Shown here: piece after piece, positions 52,754 to 59,940 of the stretch
Layout: each line of letters begins with the position of its first letter
Numbering within the stretch: position 1 is the stretch's first letter
DNA from: Nonomuraea glycinis
Lineage (GTDB): Bacteria > Actinomycetota > Actinomycetes > Streptosporangiales > Streptosporangiaceae
Direction of reading: 5' to 3'
Length of the DNA stretch: 64,000 bases
Assembly (NCBI RefSeq): GCF_014646515.1
Contig: NZ_BMNK01000001.1
Location: 763,701-827,700 of the forward strand
Notes under the pieces: generated by a model
What the model was told of the DNA's origin: nothing
The model's input: only the letters and a program-made list of their open reading frames with translations
The model's database searches: none
Program-made: the position numbers and the translations under genes

Positions 52754-53784
52754 ACGCGGGAGCGGCACGTACGCATGCCGGTTGGCTCGTCAGGGACAAG
52801 GGCTCGTTCTACCTCGCGATGGCCACCGGCTGGCTGCGCCTGCTCGGCGTCGACTCCGGCCGGCTGCGCGACCTCGGGCTCCGGCCGGAGTCTCCCGTCC
52901 TGGTCGATGGCTGTGCCGGCCCGCGGAACACCCTGCAGGTGACCAGGATCGAAGGGCGCGGCGGGCGCCGGCTCGGTCGCCCGGTGCGTCCCCGCTTCAT
53001 CGCCAACCCCGTCCCGCATCTCGAGCCGGCCAGCGATATCAGGCTGGCCTGCCACGTCGAGCTCAGAAGGCGGGAGTTTCCCGAGGTGAGTCTGCCTGTC
53101 ACGGCGGGTGACGCGGCCATCGTGGCGGCCATCGGCGACGGCCTGGATCGTTTCTTCGCCTTCGTCCCGCCCTTCCCGCCCTTGCCGCCCTTCCCGCACG
53201 GCTCCGCCGGCGACGAAGCCGAGGAGGACGCCGGGCAGGAGGAGCGGCTCGTGGTGGCGGACACGACCGCCGTGCCCGGCCACCTGGCCGACCTCGGCAG
53301 CGGGCTGATCCGCCGGCTGGCGGAGACAGCGGGCGACGGTGTGCCGGCCGGGGCGTTCGGCCGCTTCGCCACCCCGGAACGGTCGCCGGCGTTCTTCGAT
53401 CCTCCTTCGTCCTGGCCCGCCCAAGCCCATGCCGTGCTGACCGGACGGCTGCACGCCGTAGGGGCAGAGCCGGTCAGGATCCCGCTACCGGACGGCCGGA
53501 CCCGGCTGGCGGTGTGCGGCGGTGACCCCGTGGCGGTGGCCAGATTCCTCGATCTCGCCGGCAGCACCGCGCTGCGGGAGGAGCACGGCCTGCCCCGCCA
53601 GTGGTGTCCGACCTGGGTGTCTCCCGGGGACGGTACGAGCCGCGACTGGTTGCATCTCGGCGGATATCGAGTGGCCGAGTGCGATGGCGTCCTCCTTCAC
53701 GTGTTCTGGGAACGGCTCATCACCGTCCTGTGCGGCCTGCGCAGCCCGGCCGACGCCCGCCTCCTCCCGGCACGGCAGGGGTGA
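52750..53784 (+). CDS. Protein of unknown family in the RiPP-like cluster
   Basis: A 344-residue soluble protein that I do not recognise. It has no signal peptide or P-loop. An opening WLVRDKGSFYLAMATGWLRLLG suggests a helical N terminus. A Pro/Phe-rich linker (FVPPFPPLPPFPHG, near residue 140) separates two parts and is followed by an acidic stretch (DEAEEDAGQEE). The C-terminal part contains DWLHLGGYRVAECDGVLLHVFWERL. It starts at ATG 52750 (ATGA overlap) and sits between two metallopeptidase genes, so it is surely part of the pathway. Confidence 0.75.
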   Translation: MNAGAARTHAGWLVRDKGSFYLAMATGWLRLLGVDSGRLRDLGLRPESPVLVDGCAGPRNTLQVTRIEGRGGRRLGRPVRPRFIANPVPHLEPASDIRLACHVELRRREFPEVSLPVTAGDAAIVAAIGDGLDRFFAFVPPFPPLPPFPHGSAGDEAEEDAGQEERLVVADTTAVPGHLADLGSGLIRRLAETAGDGVPAGAFGRFATPERSPAFFDPPSSWPAQAHAVLTGRLHAVGAEPVRIPLPDGRTRLAVCGGDPVAVARFLDLAGSTALREEHGLPRQWCPTWVSPGDGTSRDWLHLGGYRVAECDGVLLHVFWERLITVLCGLRSPADARLLPARQG

Positions 53785-53785
53785 G

Positions 53786-54730
53786 ATGTCCGTGATGCCG
53801 CCAGAGAAGCAGGCGATCGCCGCGATCGCGGACGCCGTCACGCGACTGGACCCACGCATGGCGACGGTTGTGCTCATGCGGCGCGGCGACGATCCTCTCT
53901 GGACCGGCCTGCCACCGGCGCTACGGGAGCTGGGCATGGAGGTCAGCGATGTCCGGCTGCCCCCGCAGGACCGCTGCTGGGCGCCCCCCGCTCCGGACGA
54001 TCGCGGCCGCCTGCTCGTCGGCGGCCGGGCCTACGCCGCGGACGTGCTCATCTATCACGACCCCTTCGGCCCGGGGCGTCCCGGCGCTGACCTCCAGGCC
54101 CTCTACCGCTTGCTGGACTGCGGGGTCAAAGTGGTCTTCGTCGACTTCCCGCACGGCATGACCTCTGCCGTGGCTGCCGATCCGCTGCGGAGCGCCTACC
54201 TGAGCGCGCTGTCGGCCGATGTGGAGACCGTGGTCGCGGCCGGTGCGGAACTGCGCGCCGTGCTCCAGGACAGCACACGGCTCAGGGTGCGATCGGGGAG
54301 CACAGGGGTGCTGGAGGTCAGCCGGCCGTTCGAGGTGCGGGATGACTTCACCTCCGCGCTTCTCGACGTTCCCGTGCTGCAACTGCCGTACGGAGAGGTG
54401 TGGGTCGTGGCTCCGCCGGAGTCGTTCGATGGAGCCGTCGAACTGTCCACGGGCCGCGGCAGGCACGTACGCGCCCGGGTTCGTCGCGGAAGGCTCTCAC
54501 ATGAGGGGGGCGCTGGGGCGTTGCCCGAGTTCGATGCTCCGATGGTGGAGCTCGGCATAGGTCTCAACAAGGCAGCACCCTGGCTTCCGCCTGCCACGTT
54601 GTTCGAAAAGAGCCAGGGGCGGTTGCACGTGGGTTTCGGCGACAGCGGGCTGATCGGCGGCAGCCGCCGCGAACGGCTCCACTTCGACCTGCCGCTCTCC
54701 CGTGACTCCTCCCTCGACAAGGAGTGGTGA
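53786..54730 (+). CDS. M29-like aminopeptidase
   Basis: A 314-residue protein whose C-terminal half matches the thermophilic metalloprotease (M29) family. The likely metal and catalytic residues are Glu204 in LPYGEVWVVAP, Glu255 in ELGIGLN, Glu274 in LFEKSQGRLH, His281, and His299 with Asp301 in LHFDLPL. M29 enzymes are usually about 370-410 residues, so the N-terminal domain is shortened. ATG 53786 follows the previous stop by one base. It is the third distinct metallopeptidase-like fold in the cluster. Confidence 0.78.
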   Translation: MSVMPPEKQAIAAIADAVTRLDPRMATVVLMRRGDDPLWTGLPPALRELGMEVSDVRLPPQDRCWAPPAPDDRGRLLVGGRAYAADVLIYHDPFGPGRPGADLQALYRLLDCGVKVVFVDFPHGMTSAVAADPLRSAYLSALSADVETVVAAGAELRAVLQDSTRLRVRSGSTGVLEVSRPFEVRDDFTSALLDVPVLQLPYGEVWVVAPPESFDGAVELSTGRGRHVRARVRRGRLSHEGGAGALPEFDAPMVELGIGLNKAAPWLPPATLFEKSQGRLHVGFGDSGLIGGSRRERLHFDLPLSRDSSLDKEW

Positions 54731-55611
54731 TGCTCACCCATCAGATGTGGATGGTGGCCGACCAGTGCAACCTCACCTGCACCTACTGCTATTTCGAGAC
54801 AGGGGAGTACAGCTACACGCCCAGCCGGCTCACGGCTTCCGACTACGACCGCTGGTTGCGGCGGTGCACGAGTCACCTGCCTGTCAGGAGCGTGGCGCTC
54901 ACCGGTGGCGAACCCCTGCTCCGACCGGACCTCGTGGAGCTGGCGGCCGTGGCGCGCCGGCACGTCGACATGGTCCGCGTCTTCACCAACGCGGTACGCG
55001 TGACCGATGAGATCGCCGAGGAGCTGGCGCGGGTGGGATGCAGCGCTGACGTGAGCATCGATCATGTGAGTCCTGACGCGGCCGACCAGGTTCGCGGTGG
55101 CACGAAAGCGACCCTGGCGGGCATCGAACGTCTCGACGCGGCGGGCGTGCCGCTGCAGATCGTCATGGTGGTGACCAGTCTCAACTGGAGGGAGGTCGAG
55201 GAGCTCGTCCGCCGGGCGCGGGATCGAACCTGGCAGGTCGAGCTGCTCGCGGTGTCGGTGCCGTCCCGCCATCCGCTGAGCATGAGCACCTTGACCCATG
55301 CTGAACGCACCGAGCTGCTGCGTGTCATCGACGAGTCGGCGGACGTTTTCAAAAGCCGGGTGTATTTCGAGAGATTGCGGCATTTCCTGACCGCCGGCCG
55401 AATCTCCATGATCCGGTCGTGCGTGACAGGCCAGGAAGGCGTGTTCGTGAACTCCGACGGCGAGATCTGGGTCTGTGCCCATCGCGGGGACATGTCGTTG
55501 GGGAACATCAGGGACGTGTCACTGCCGGAGCTCCTGGCCGGCAAGGGCGCGGTGCTCGCGCGCCGCCCGGCCGGACCGTGCGCGAGCACGGGATGCCTTT
55601 CGCTCACCTGA
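54730..55611 (+). CDS. Short radical SAM enzyme, MoaA-like
   Basis: A 293-residue radical SAM protein. The motif CNLTCTYC lies near residues 13-20, followed by ALTGGEPLLRPDL. The C terminus has four Cys (IRSCVTG, IWVCAHRG, GPCASTGC), enough for one auxiliary Fe-S cluster of the twitch type; it is too short for a full SPASM. The FVNSDGEIWVCAHRG...SLGNI stretch is typical of such tails. ATG 54730 overlaps the preceding stop by one base, with AAGGAG five bases upstream. It is the last gene of the plus-strand cluster; the amidohydrolase converges 15 bp away. Confidence 0.87.
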   Translation: MLTHQMWMVADQCNLTCTYCYFETGEYSYTPSRLTASDYDRWLRRCTSHLPVRSVALTGGEPLLRPDLVELAAVARRHVDMVRVFTNAVRVTDEIAEELARVGCSADVSIDHVSPDAADQVRGGTKATLAGIERLDAAGVPLQIVMVVTSLNWREVEELVRRARDRTWQVELLAVSVPSRHPLSMSTLTHAERTELLRVIDESADVFKSRVYFERLRHFLTAGRISMIRSCVTGQEGVFVNSDGEIWVCAHRGDMSLGNIRDVSLPELLAGKGAVLARRPAGPCASTGCLSLT

Positions 55612-55626
55612 TCGCGGGCTCGCATC

Positions 55627-56529
55627 TCACAGGCGGTAGACCCGGGTGGCCGTTGCGGTGAACACGTCCCGGATCTCTTCCTCCGATCGGCCGGAGAGCA
55701 CGCTCTGCCAGGTGGAGACCAAGGTGGCCAGGTCGGTCCAGAGTTTCTCGATCGGGAAGTTGCTGCCCCACATGCAGCGGCGGGAGCCGAACAGGTCCAG
55801 GCAGGTGGCCGTCACCTTCTCGATCAGCGGCCGGTCCACACGGTGCACGAAGGTCCCCTGACCGGTGAGTTTCACCACGACGTTGGGCCGCTCGGCCAGG
55901 AGTCTCATGCCGTGGGTCCACTCGCCGATGGCCGCCGGCTCCGGGCCTACCGGCATCCCGGCGTGGACGAGCACGAAGGTCACGCCGGGGAACTCCTCCG
56001 CCAGGTCCGCGGCGTCGGCCAGCTGCGCGGGGAACACCTGGAGTTCGAACAGCCAGCCGAGGTCGGCGAGCGCCGCGATGTTACGCCGGAAGACGGGGTC
56101 CCTCATCCGGTCGGGGGCGGCGGCGAAGCGGAACTCCGGCCGCTCGTGCCAGTGCAGCTGCAGACGGGTGCCGCGGACGAGCGGGGTGATGGCGGCCTGG
56201 CGGCGCATGACCTCCACCGCGCCCTCGTCGAACAGGTCGGCGGAGCCCACCACCGCGGAGGGCCAGCCGGTCTCGGCGTGGACGTCGCGTATCCACCGCA
56301 CCTCGTCCACGCAGCGGTCGAGCGGCCAGTTGGCCTGGACGTAGACCGCCGAGGTGATGCCGCAGGCGGTGGCCTCCGCGGCGTACTCGGGCGCGAGATA
56401 GTCACGGCGGATCGGCTCGTACGGGCCGAAGATGCGCGGAACCATCTCCCCTCGCAGCCAGGGCAGGTCGGCGGCGCGCCAGATGTGGTGATGGGAGTCG
56501 ACGATCTCGTGGGTGGGGGAGAGGGTCAT
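55627..56529 (-). CDS. Amidohydrolase family 2 (TIM-barrel metal hydrolase)
   Basis: A 300-residue cytoplasmic hydrolase of the COG3618 type. The N-terminal VDSHHHIWR is the metal-binding HxH, with later residues in VLVHAGMP and MWGSNFPIEKL supplying ligands. Relatives hydrolyse lactones such as fuconolactone or 2-pyrone-4,6-dicarboxylate lactone, or decarboxylate aromatic acids. It is the last gene of the molybdenum hydroxylase operon and starts by ATGA overlap with the CoxE-like gene. It may act on a hydroxylated product of that enzyme. Confidence 0.88.
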   Translation of the reverse strand: MTLSPTHEIVDSHHHIWRAADLPWLRGEMVPRIFGPYEPIRRDYLAPEYAAEATACGITSAVYVQANWPLDRCVDEVRWIRDVHAETGWPSAVVGSADLFDEGAVEVMRRQAAITPLVRGTRLQLHWHERPEFRFAAAPDRMRDPVFRRNIAALADLGWLFELQVFPAQLADAADLAEEFPGVTFVLVHAGMPVGPEPAAIGEWTHGMRLLAERPNVVVKLTGQGTFVHRVDRPLIEKVTATCLDLFGSRRCMWGSNFPIEKLWTDLATLVSTWQSVLSGRSEEEIRDVFTATATRVYRL

Positions 56530-57707
56530 CGGGTTGTTCCCCTGGGTCGTGGGACGGACCAGCGCCTCGCCGCGAGGTGGCGGGGGCCGGACAGGACGGC
56601 GGGGAGGCGGCGGACCTCCTCCAGCGCGGTGCGCAGATCCCGGACGCCGCCGAGGTGGTCCAGGCTCGCGAGCTGGGCGGCCATGGCACGGGTGACGGGA
56701 CGGTAGGTCGGCGAACAGGCCAGCGGGGACCACCAGACGAGCCGGTGGCCGAGCCGGGACAGGCGTGCCGTGGCGCGCACCATGGGAGCGTGGTCGCCGC
56801 GTTCGAGCCCGTCGGACAGCACGATCACGAGCGCTCCGCGGGCGAGCGCCACGAAACGCGGGTTACCCAGGAAGCATTCCAGCGCCGCGCCGATCGCCGT
56901 ACCGCCATCGGCGTCCGTGACCAGGCTCGACACGGCTCGCAGCGCCTGGTCGGCGTGCGGGCGCGCGAGCGCGGCGGTGATCCGGGTGAGCCGGGTGCCG
57001 AAGGTGAACACCTCGGTGCGGGCCGGCGCCGCGCGCAGCGCGGTGTGCGCGGCGCGGAGCAGATCCGGGGTGTGCTGCCGGAGCGAGCCGGAGACGTCGA
57101 TGAGGATCAGCAGCCGACGCGGGCGCGGCGGGCGGGCGAGGCGGCGCAGCTGGATGATCTCCCCGTCGTGGCGGAGGGCCCGTCGCCACGCGTGCCGTAC
57201 GTCCAGCCGGTCTCCCGACCGGGCCGGGCGCCGCCGCCGTGACGGTACGGCGGGCAGCACGGCGGGCCAGGCGGCTTCGAGCGCGCGCATGAGCGCGGTC
57301 CGGTGTTCGCCGGTCCGGCCGAAGTCGCGGGTGTGGTGCACGCTCAGGGCGGCGGCCTCGGCACCGTCGCCCGGCCGCGCGTCGCGGGGCGGCGGATCGT
57401 CCTCGCCGGGTCCTCCGGGGGACCGCGCGCCGCCGTCGTCCGCTTCGAGCGGCGGGTCGGCGGGTCCGGGGCCGCCCTGCCGGAACCAGGCGTCGAAAAC
57501 GCGGTCGAAGGCGGGCAGGTCGCTCACGTCCTGGAGCAGGGTGATCCGGGCGTACCAGTACAGCGCGGTCAGGTCGGGCGGCGAGGTCTCGGCGATCGTC
57601 CGCAGCAGGTCCGCCCGCTTGGTCGGCGCGGTGGGCAGGCCCGCGCCGCGCAGCGCGGTCAGGAACCCCCACAGGTGGTCGGCGGCGAGCACGACCGGGT
57701 CAGGCAT
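56526..57707 (-). CDS. CoxE-like VWA-domain protein
   Basis: A 393-residue protein. The C-terminal von Willebrand A domain begins at LLILIDVSGS (MIDAS DxSxS) and continues with the GGTAIGAALECFL and LVIVLSDGLERGD motifs. The N-terminal helical part and an acidic, Pro-rich linker (about residues 85-130) are typical of CoxE. CoxE works with the CoxD ATPase in maturation of the Cu/Mo or Mo centre of CO dehydrogenase-type hydroxylases. It overlaps the MoxR gene by 8 bp and the amidohydrolase by ATGA. Confidence 0.87.
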   Translation of the reverse strand: MPDPVVLAADHLWGFLTALRGAGLPTAPTKRADLLRTIAETSPPDLTALYWYARITLLQDVSDLPAFDRVFDAWFRQGGPGPADPPLEADDGGARSPGGPGEDDPPPRDARPGDGAEAAALSVHHTRDFGRTGEHRTALMRALEAAWPAVLPAVPSRRRRPARSGDRLDVRHAWRRALRHDGEIIQLRRLARPPRPRRLLILIDVSGSLRQHTPDLLRAAHTALRAAPARTEVFTFGTRLTRITAALARPHADQALRAVSSLVTDADGGTAIGAALECFLGNPRFVALARGALVIVLSDGLERGDHAPMVRATARLSRLGHRLVWWSPLACSPTYRPVTRAMAAQLASLDHLGGVRDLRTALEEVRRLPAVLSGPRHLAARRWSVPRPRGTTR

Positions 57708-58611
57708 CGCCGAACACGTCCTCGGCATGCGCGGGGGCATCGCCGAACACCTCATCGGCATGGGCGAGGAGCAGCCGGGTGTCCTCCTCGTCCTTGATCA
57801 GCAGGCCGAGGGCTCGGCGCAGTGCCACCGGCCACGGGCTGCCGCCCTCGGCGAGCGCCATCGCCCCGCGGCCCCACTCCACCGACTCGGCGATGCCGGG
57901 CCGCTTGAGCAGCGGAAGACGGCGTACGCGCCGCACCGCCCCCACCAGGCCCGCCGCGGCCTGCTCCGCCAGCCCGGGAACCGCCATGCGCAGGATCGCC
58001 CGCTCGCGGTCCGGCTCGGGGAAGGCGATCCAGTGGTAGAGGCAGCGCCGCTTGAGCGCGTCGTGAAGCTCGCGGGTGCGGTTGGAGGTCAGCACCACGA
58101 TCGGCGGCGTGCGCGCCCGTACGGTGCCCAGCTCCGGGATCGTGATTTGGAAGTCGCCCAGGAACTCCAGCAGGAACGCCTCGAACTCGCTGTCGGCCCG
58201 GTCGATTTCGTCGATCAGCAGCACCGCGCCCTGCTCGGCCCGCACGGCGCGCAGTAACGGCCGGCGCAGCAGGAACTCCTCGCGGTAAAGGTCGCCGACG
58301 TCCTGACCGCGGCTCTCGGCCACCCGGACCTGGAGGAGCTGCTTGGGGTAGTCCCACTCGTACAGGGCCTGGCCGGAGTCCAGCCCCTCGAAGCACTGCA
58401 GGCGGATCAGGTCCAGACCGGTGACGCGCGAGAGCACCGAGGCGACCTCGGTCTTGCCGACGCCGGGCTCGCCCTCCAGCAGCAGCGGCCGGCCCAGCCG
58501 CAGCGCCAGGTGGATGGCCGTGCACAACCCTTCGTCGGCGAAGTAGCCCTGCGCCTCCAGCGCGGCGGCCAGCTCGCGCTCGCGCAGGAGGCCGGCGCCG
58601 TCGGTGGTCAC
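57700..58611 (-). CDS. MoxR/CoxD-like AAA+ ATPase
   Basis: A 303-residue MoxR-family chaperone ATPase. Walker A GEPGVGKTE is near residues 47-55, Walker B reads AVLLIDEIDRAD, and the sensor region reads VLTSNRTRELHDALKRRC. It has the length and pattern of CoxD. The last residues contain a short repeat (HADEVFGDA, HAEDVFGDA). GTG 58611 overlaps the stop of the EthD gene by GTGA. With CoxE it should help insert or activate the Mo cofactor of the hydroxylase encoded upstream in the operon. Confidence 0.9.
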   Translation of the reverse strand: MTTDGAGLLRERELAAALEAQGYFADEGLCTAIHLALRLGRPLLLEGEPGVGKTEVASVLSRVTGLDLIRLQCFEGLDSGQALYEWDYPKQLLQVRVAESRGQDVGDLYREEFLLRRPLLRAVRAEQGAVLLIDEIDRADSEFEAFLLEFLGDFQITIPELGTVRARTPPIVVLTSNRTRELHDALKRRCLYHWIAFPEPDRERAILRMAVPGLAEQAAAGLVGAVRRVRRLPLLKRPGIAESVEWGRGAMALAEGGSPWPVALRRALGLLIKDEEDTRLLLAHADEVFGDAPAHAEDVFGDA

Positions 58612-58910
58612 AATTGGGCGTGCTCGGTGGTCAGCAGGTGGACGCGCTGGGAGGTGTGCGCGGCCGCGTCGGCCGCCGCGGCCTTGCCGTGCTCGGAGCC
58701 GAACGCGGCGGCGCGGGCGTCCTCGTCGTCGAAGTACAGCTCGTTCACCGAGTCGTACGCCCCGCCGTCGCCGTTGGTCACGCTCACCGTGTACTTCCGC
58801 AGGCCGGGCAGCTTCCTGGCGAACTCGACGTGGTCCTCCACCACCCACTTCGCGAACTCCTCGTGCGACAAGCCCTCGGCACGCTTGAGCAGCGAGATGA
58901 CTTTCAGCAT
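58608..58910 (-). CDS. EthD-domain protein
   Basis: A 100-residue ferredoxin-like alpha/beta protein of the EthD/dimeric barrel type. MLKVISLLKRAEGLSHEEFAKWV and EDHVEFARKLPGLRKYTV are characteristic, with a conserved His in the second. ATG 58910 has GAGGAGGAA upstream. EthD-like proteins in catabolic operons assist oxidations or ring-opening steps. Its place between Mo-subunit and maturation genes suggests a role in the same pathway. Confidence 0.83.
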   Translation of the reverse strand: MLKVISLLKRAEGLSHEEFAKWVVEDHVEFARKLPGLRKYTVSVTNGDGGAYDSVNELYFDDEDARAAAFGSEHGKAAAADAAAHTSQRVHLLTTEHAQL

Positions 58911-58936
58911 GGTTCCTCCTCAGGTTTTCGATTACC

Positions 58937-59938
58937 TCAGCCGTGCAGGGCGTCCAGCCCGCGCAGGACACGCTCGGGGGTGAACGGCATCGTGTCCAGG
59001 CGTACGCCGCACGCGTCGAAGATCGCGTTGGCGATGGCCGGGATCGGGGCGTTCGCCGTCATCTCGCCGATCCCCTTCGCGCCGTACGGCCCGTTCGCGG
59101 CCGGGCGCTCCAGGAACAGGCTGTGCTGGAGCGGGATGTCGGCGGGCCCGGGCATCAGGTATCCGGCGAAGTCGCGCGGCCCGTGATCGCGCCGGGGGTA
59201 GTAGGGCTCAGTGGTCTCGAACAGGGCGTGCGACACGCCCATCCAGGCCCCGCCCTCCACCTGCTGCGTCGCCATGGCCGGGTTGAGCGCCCGGCCGACC
59301 TCGTACGCGTTGTACAGCTCCAGTACCTCCACCACCCCCGTCTCGTCGTCCACCTCGACGACGGCGGCCGTGCACGCGTGCGCCTGGCAGGAGTCGGGGT
59401 CCATCTCCCCGGTCTCGGGCACCGGCGCGCTCGGCTCCTTGAGGTAGATGCCGCGCCCGGAGATCGTCCGCCCGTGCTTGAAGTGCGCGGCCAATGCCAG
59501 GTCGGTGATGTGGATGCCCTTCTCCTGCGCGCCCTTGAGCCTGATGAAGCCGGTGCCGTCGGTCTCCAGGTCCCCGGCGTCCACCTCCAGCTCCTCGGCG
59601 GCGACCTCCAGCATCACGGCGCGCGCCTCGGCCGCGGCCATGATGACGGCGTTGCCGACGCGGTGGGTGCCGCGGCTGGCGAAGGTGCCCATGCAGTGCG
59701 GCCCGGTGTCGGTGTCGGCGGTGTCGACGAGCACGTTCCCGATCGGCAGGCCGAGGGTCTCCGCGGCGCACTGGGCGGCGATCGTCTTGATGCCCTGGCC
59801 CAGGTCCACCGAGGACAGCGAGATCACGAACGTGCCCGTGGTCGTGGCGTGGATCAGCGCCTGCGAGGGATCGCCGCCCAGGTTCATGCCGGTCGGGTAG
59901 TTCACCGAGGCGTACCCCCGGCCGCGGAGTCTCGCCAT
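58937..59938 (-). CDS. Molybdenum hydroxylase large subunit, C-terminal part
   Basis: A 333-residue protein corresponding to the second half of a xanthine dehydrogenase/aldehyde oxidase-type Mo subunit. It covers the Mo-pterin-binding domain 2: GMNLGGDPSQALIH, LSSVDLGQGIKTI, GTHRVGNAV and the C-terminal GPYGAKGIGEM with the conserved catalytic Glu. It begins at ATG 59938, two bases after the stop of the N-terminal part and in another frame, with GGGAAGGG just upstream. Both halves seem complete, so a natural two-gene Mo subunit is as likely as a frameshift. Confidence 0.82.
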   Translation of the reverse strand: MARLRGRGYASVNYPTGMNLGGDPSQALIHATTTGTFVISLSSVDLGQGIKTIAAQCAAETLGLPIGNVLVDTADTDTGPHCMGTFASRGTHRVGNAVIMAAAEARAVMLEVAAEELEVDAGDLETDGTGFIRLKGAQEKGIHITDLALAAHFKHGRTISGRGIYLKEPSAPVPETGEMDPDSCQAHACTAAVVEVDDETGVVEVLELYNAYEVGRALNPAMATQQVEGGAWMGVSHALFETTEPYYPRRDHGPRDFAGYLMPGPADIPLQHSLFLERPAANGPYGAKGIGEMTANAPIPAIANAIFDACGVRLDTMPFTPERVLRGLDALHG

Positions 59939-59940
59939 CG

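Noticed and set aside
43810..55611. Lanthipeptide, lasso or thiopeptide cluster
   Set aside because: No LanB, LanC, LanM, lasso cyclase, YcaO or cycloaddition enzyme is present.
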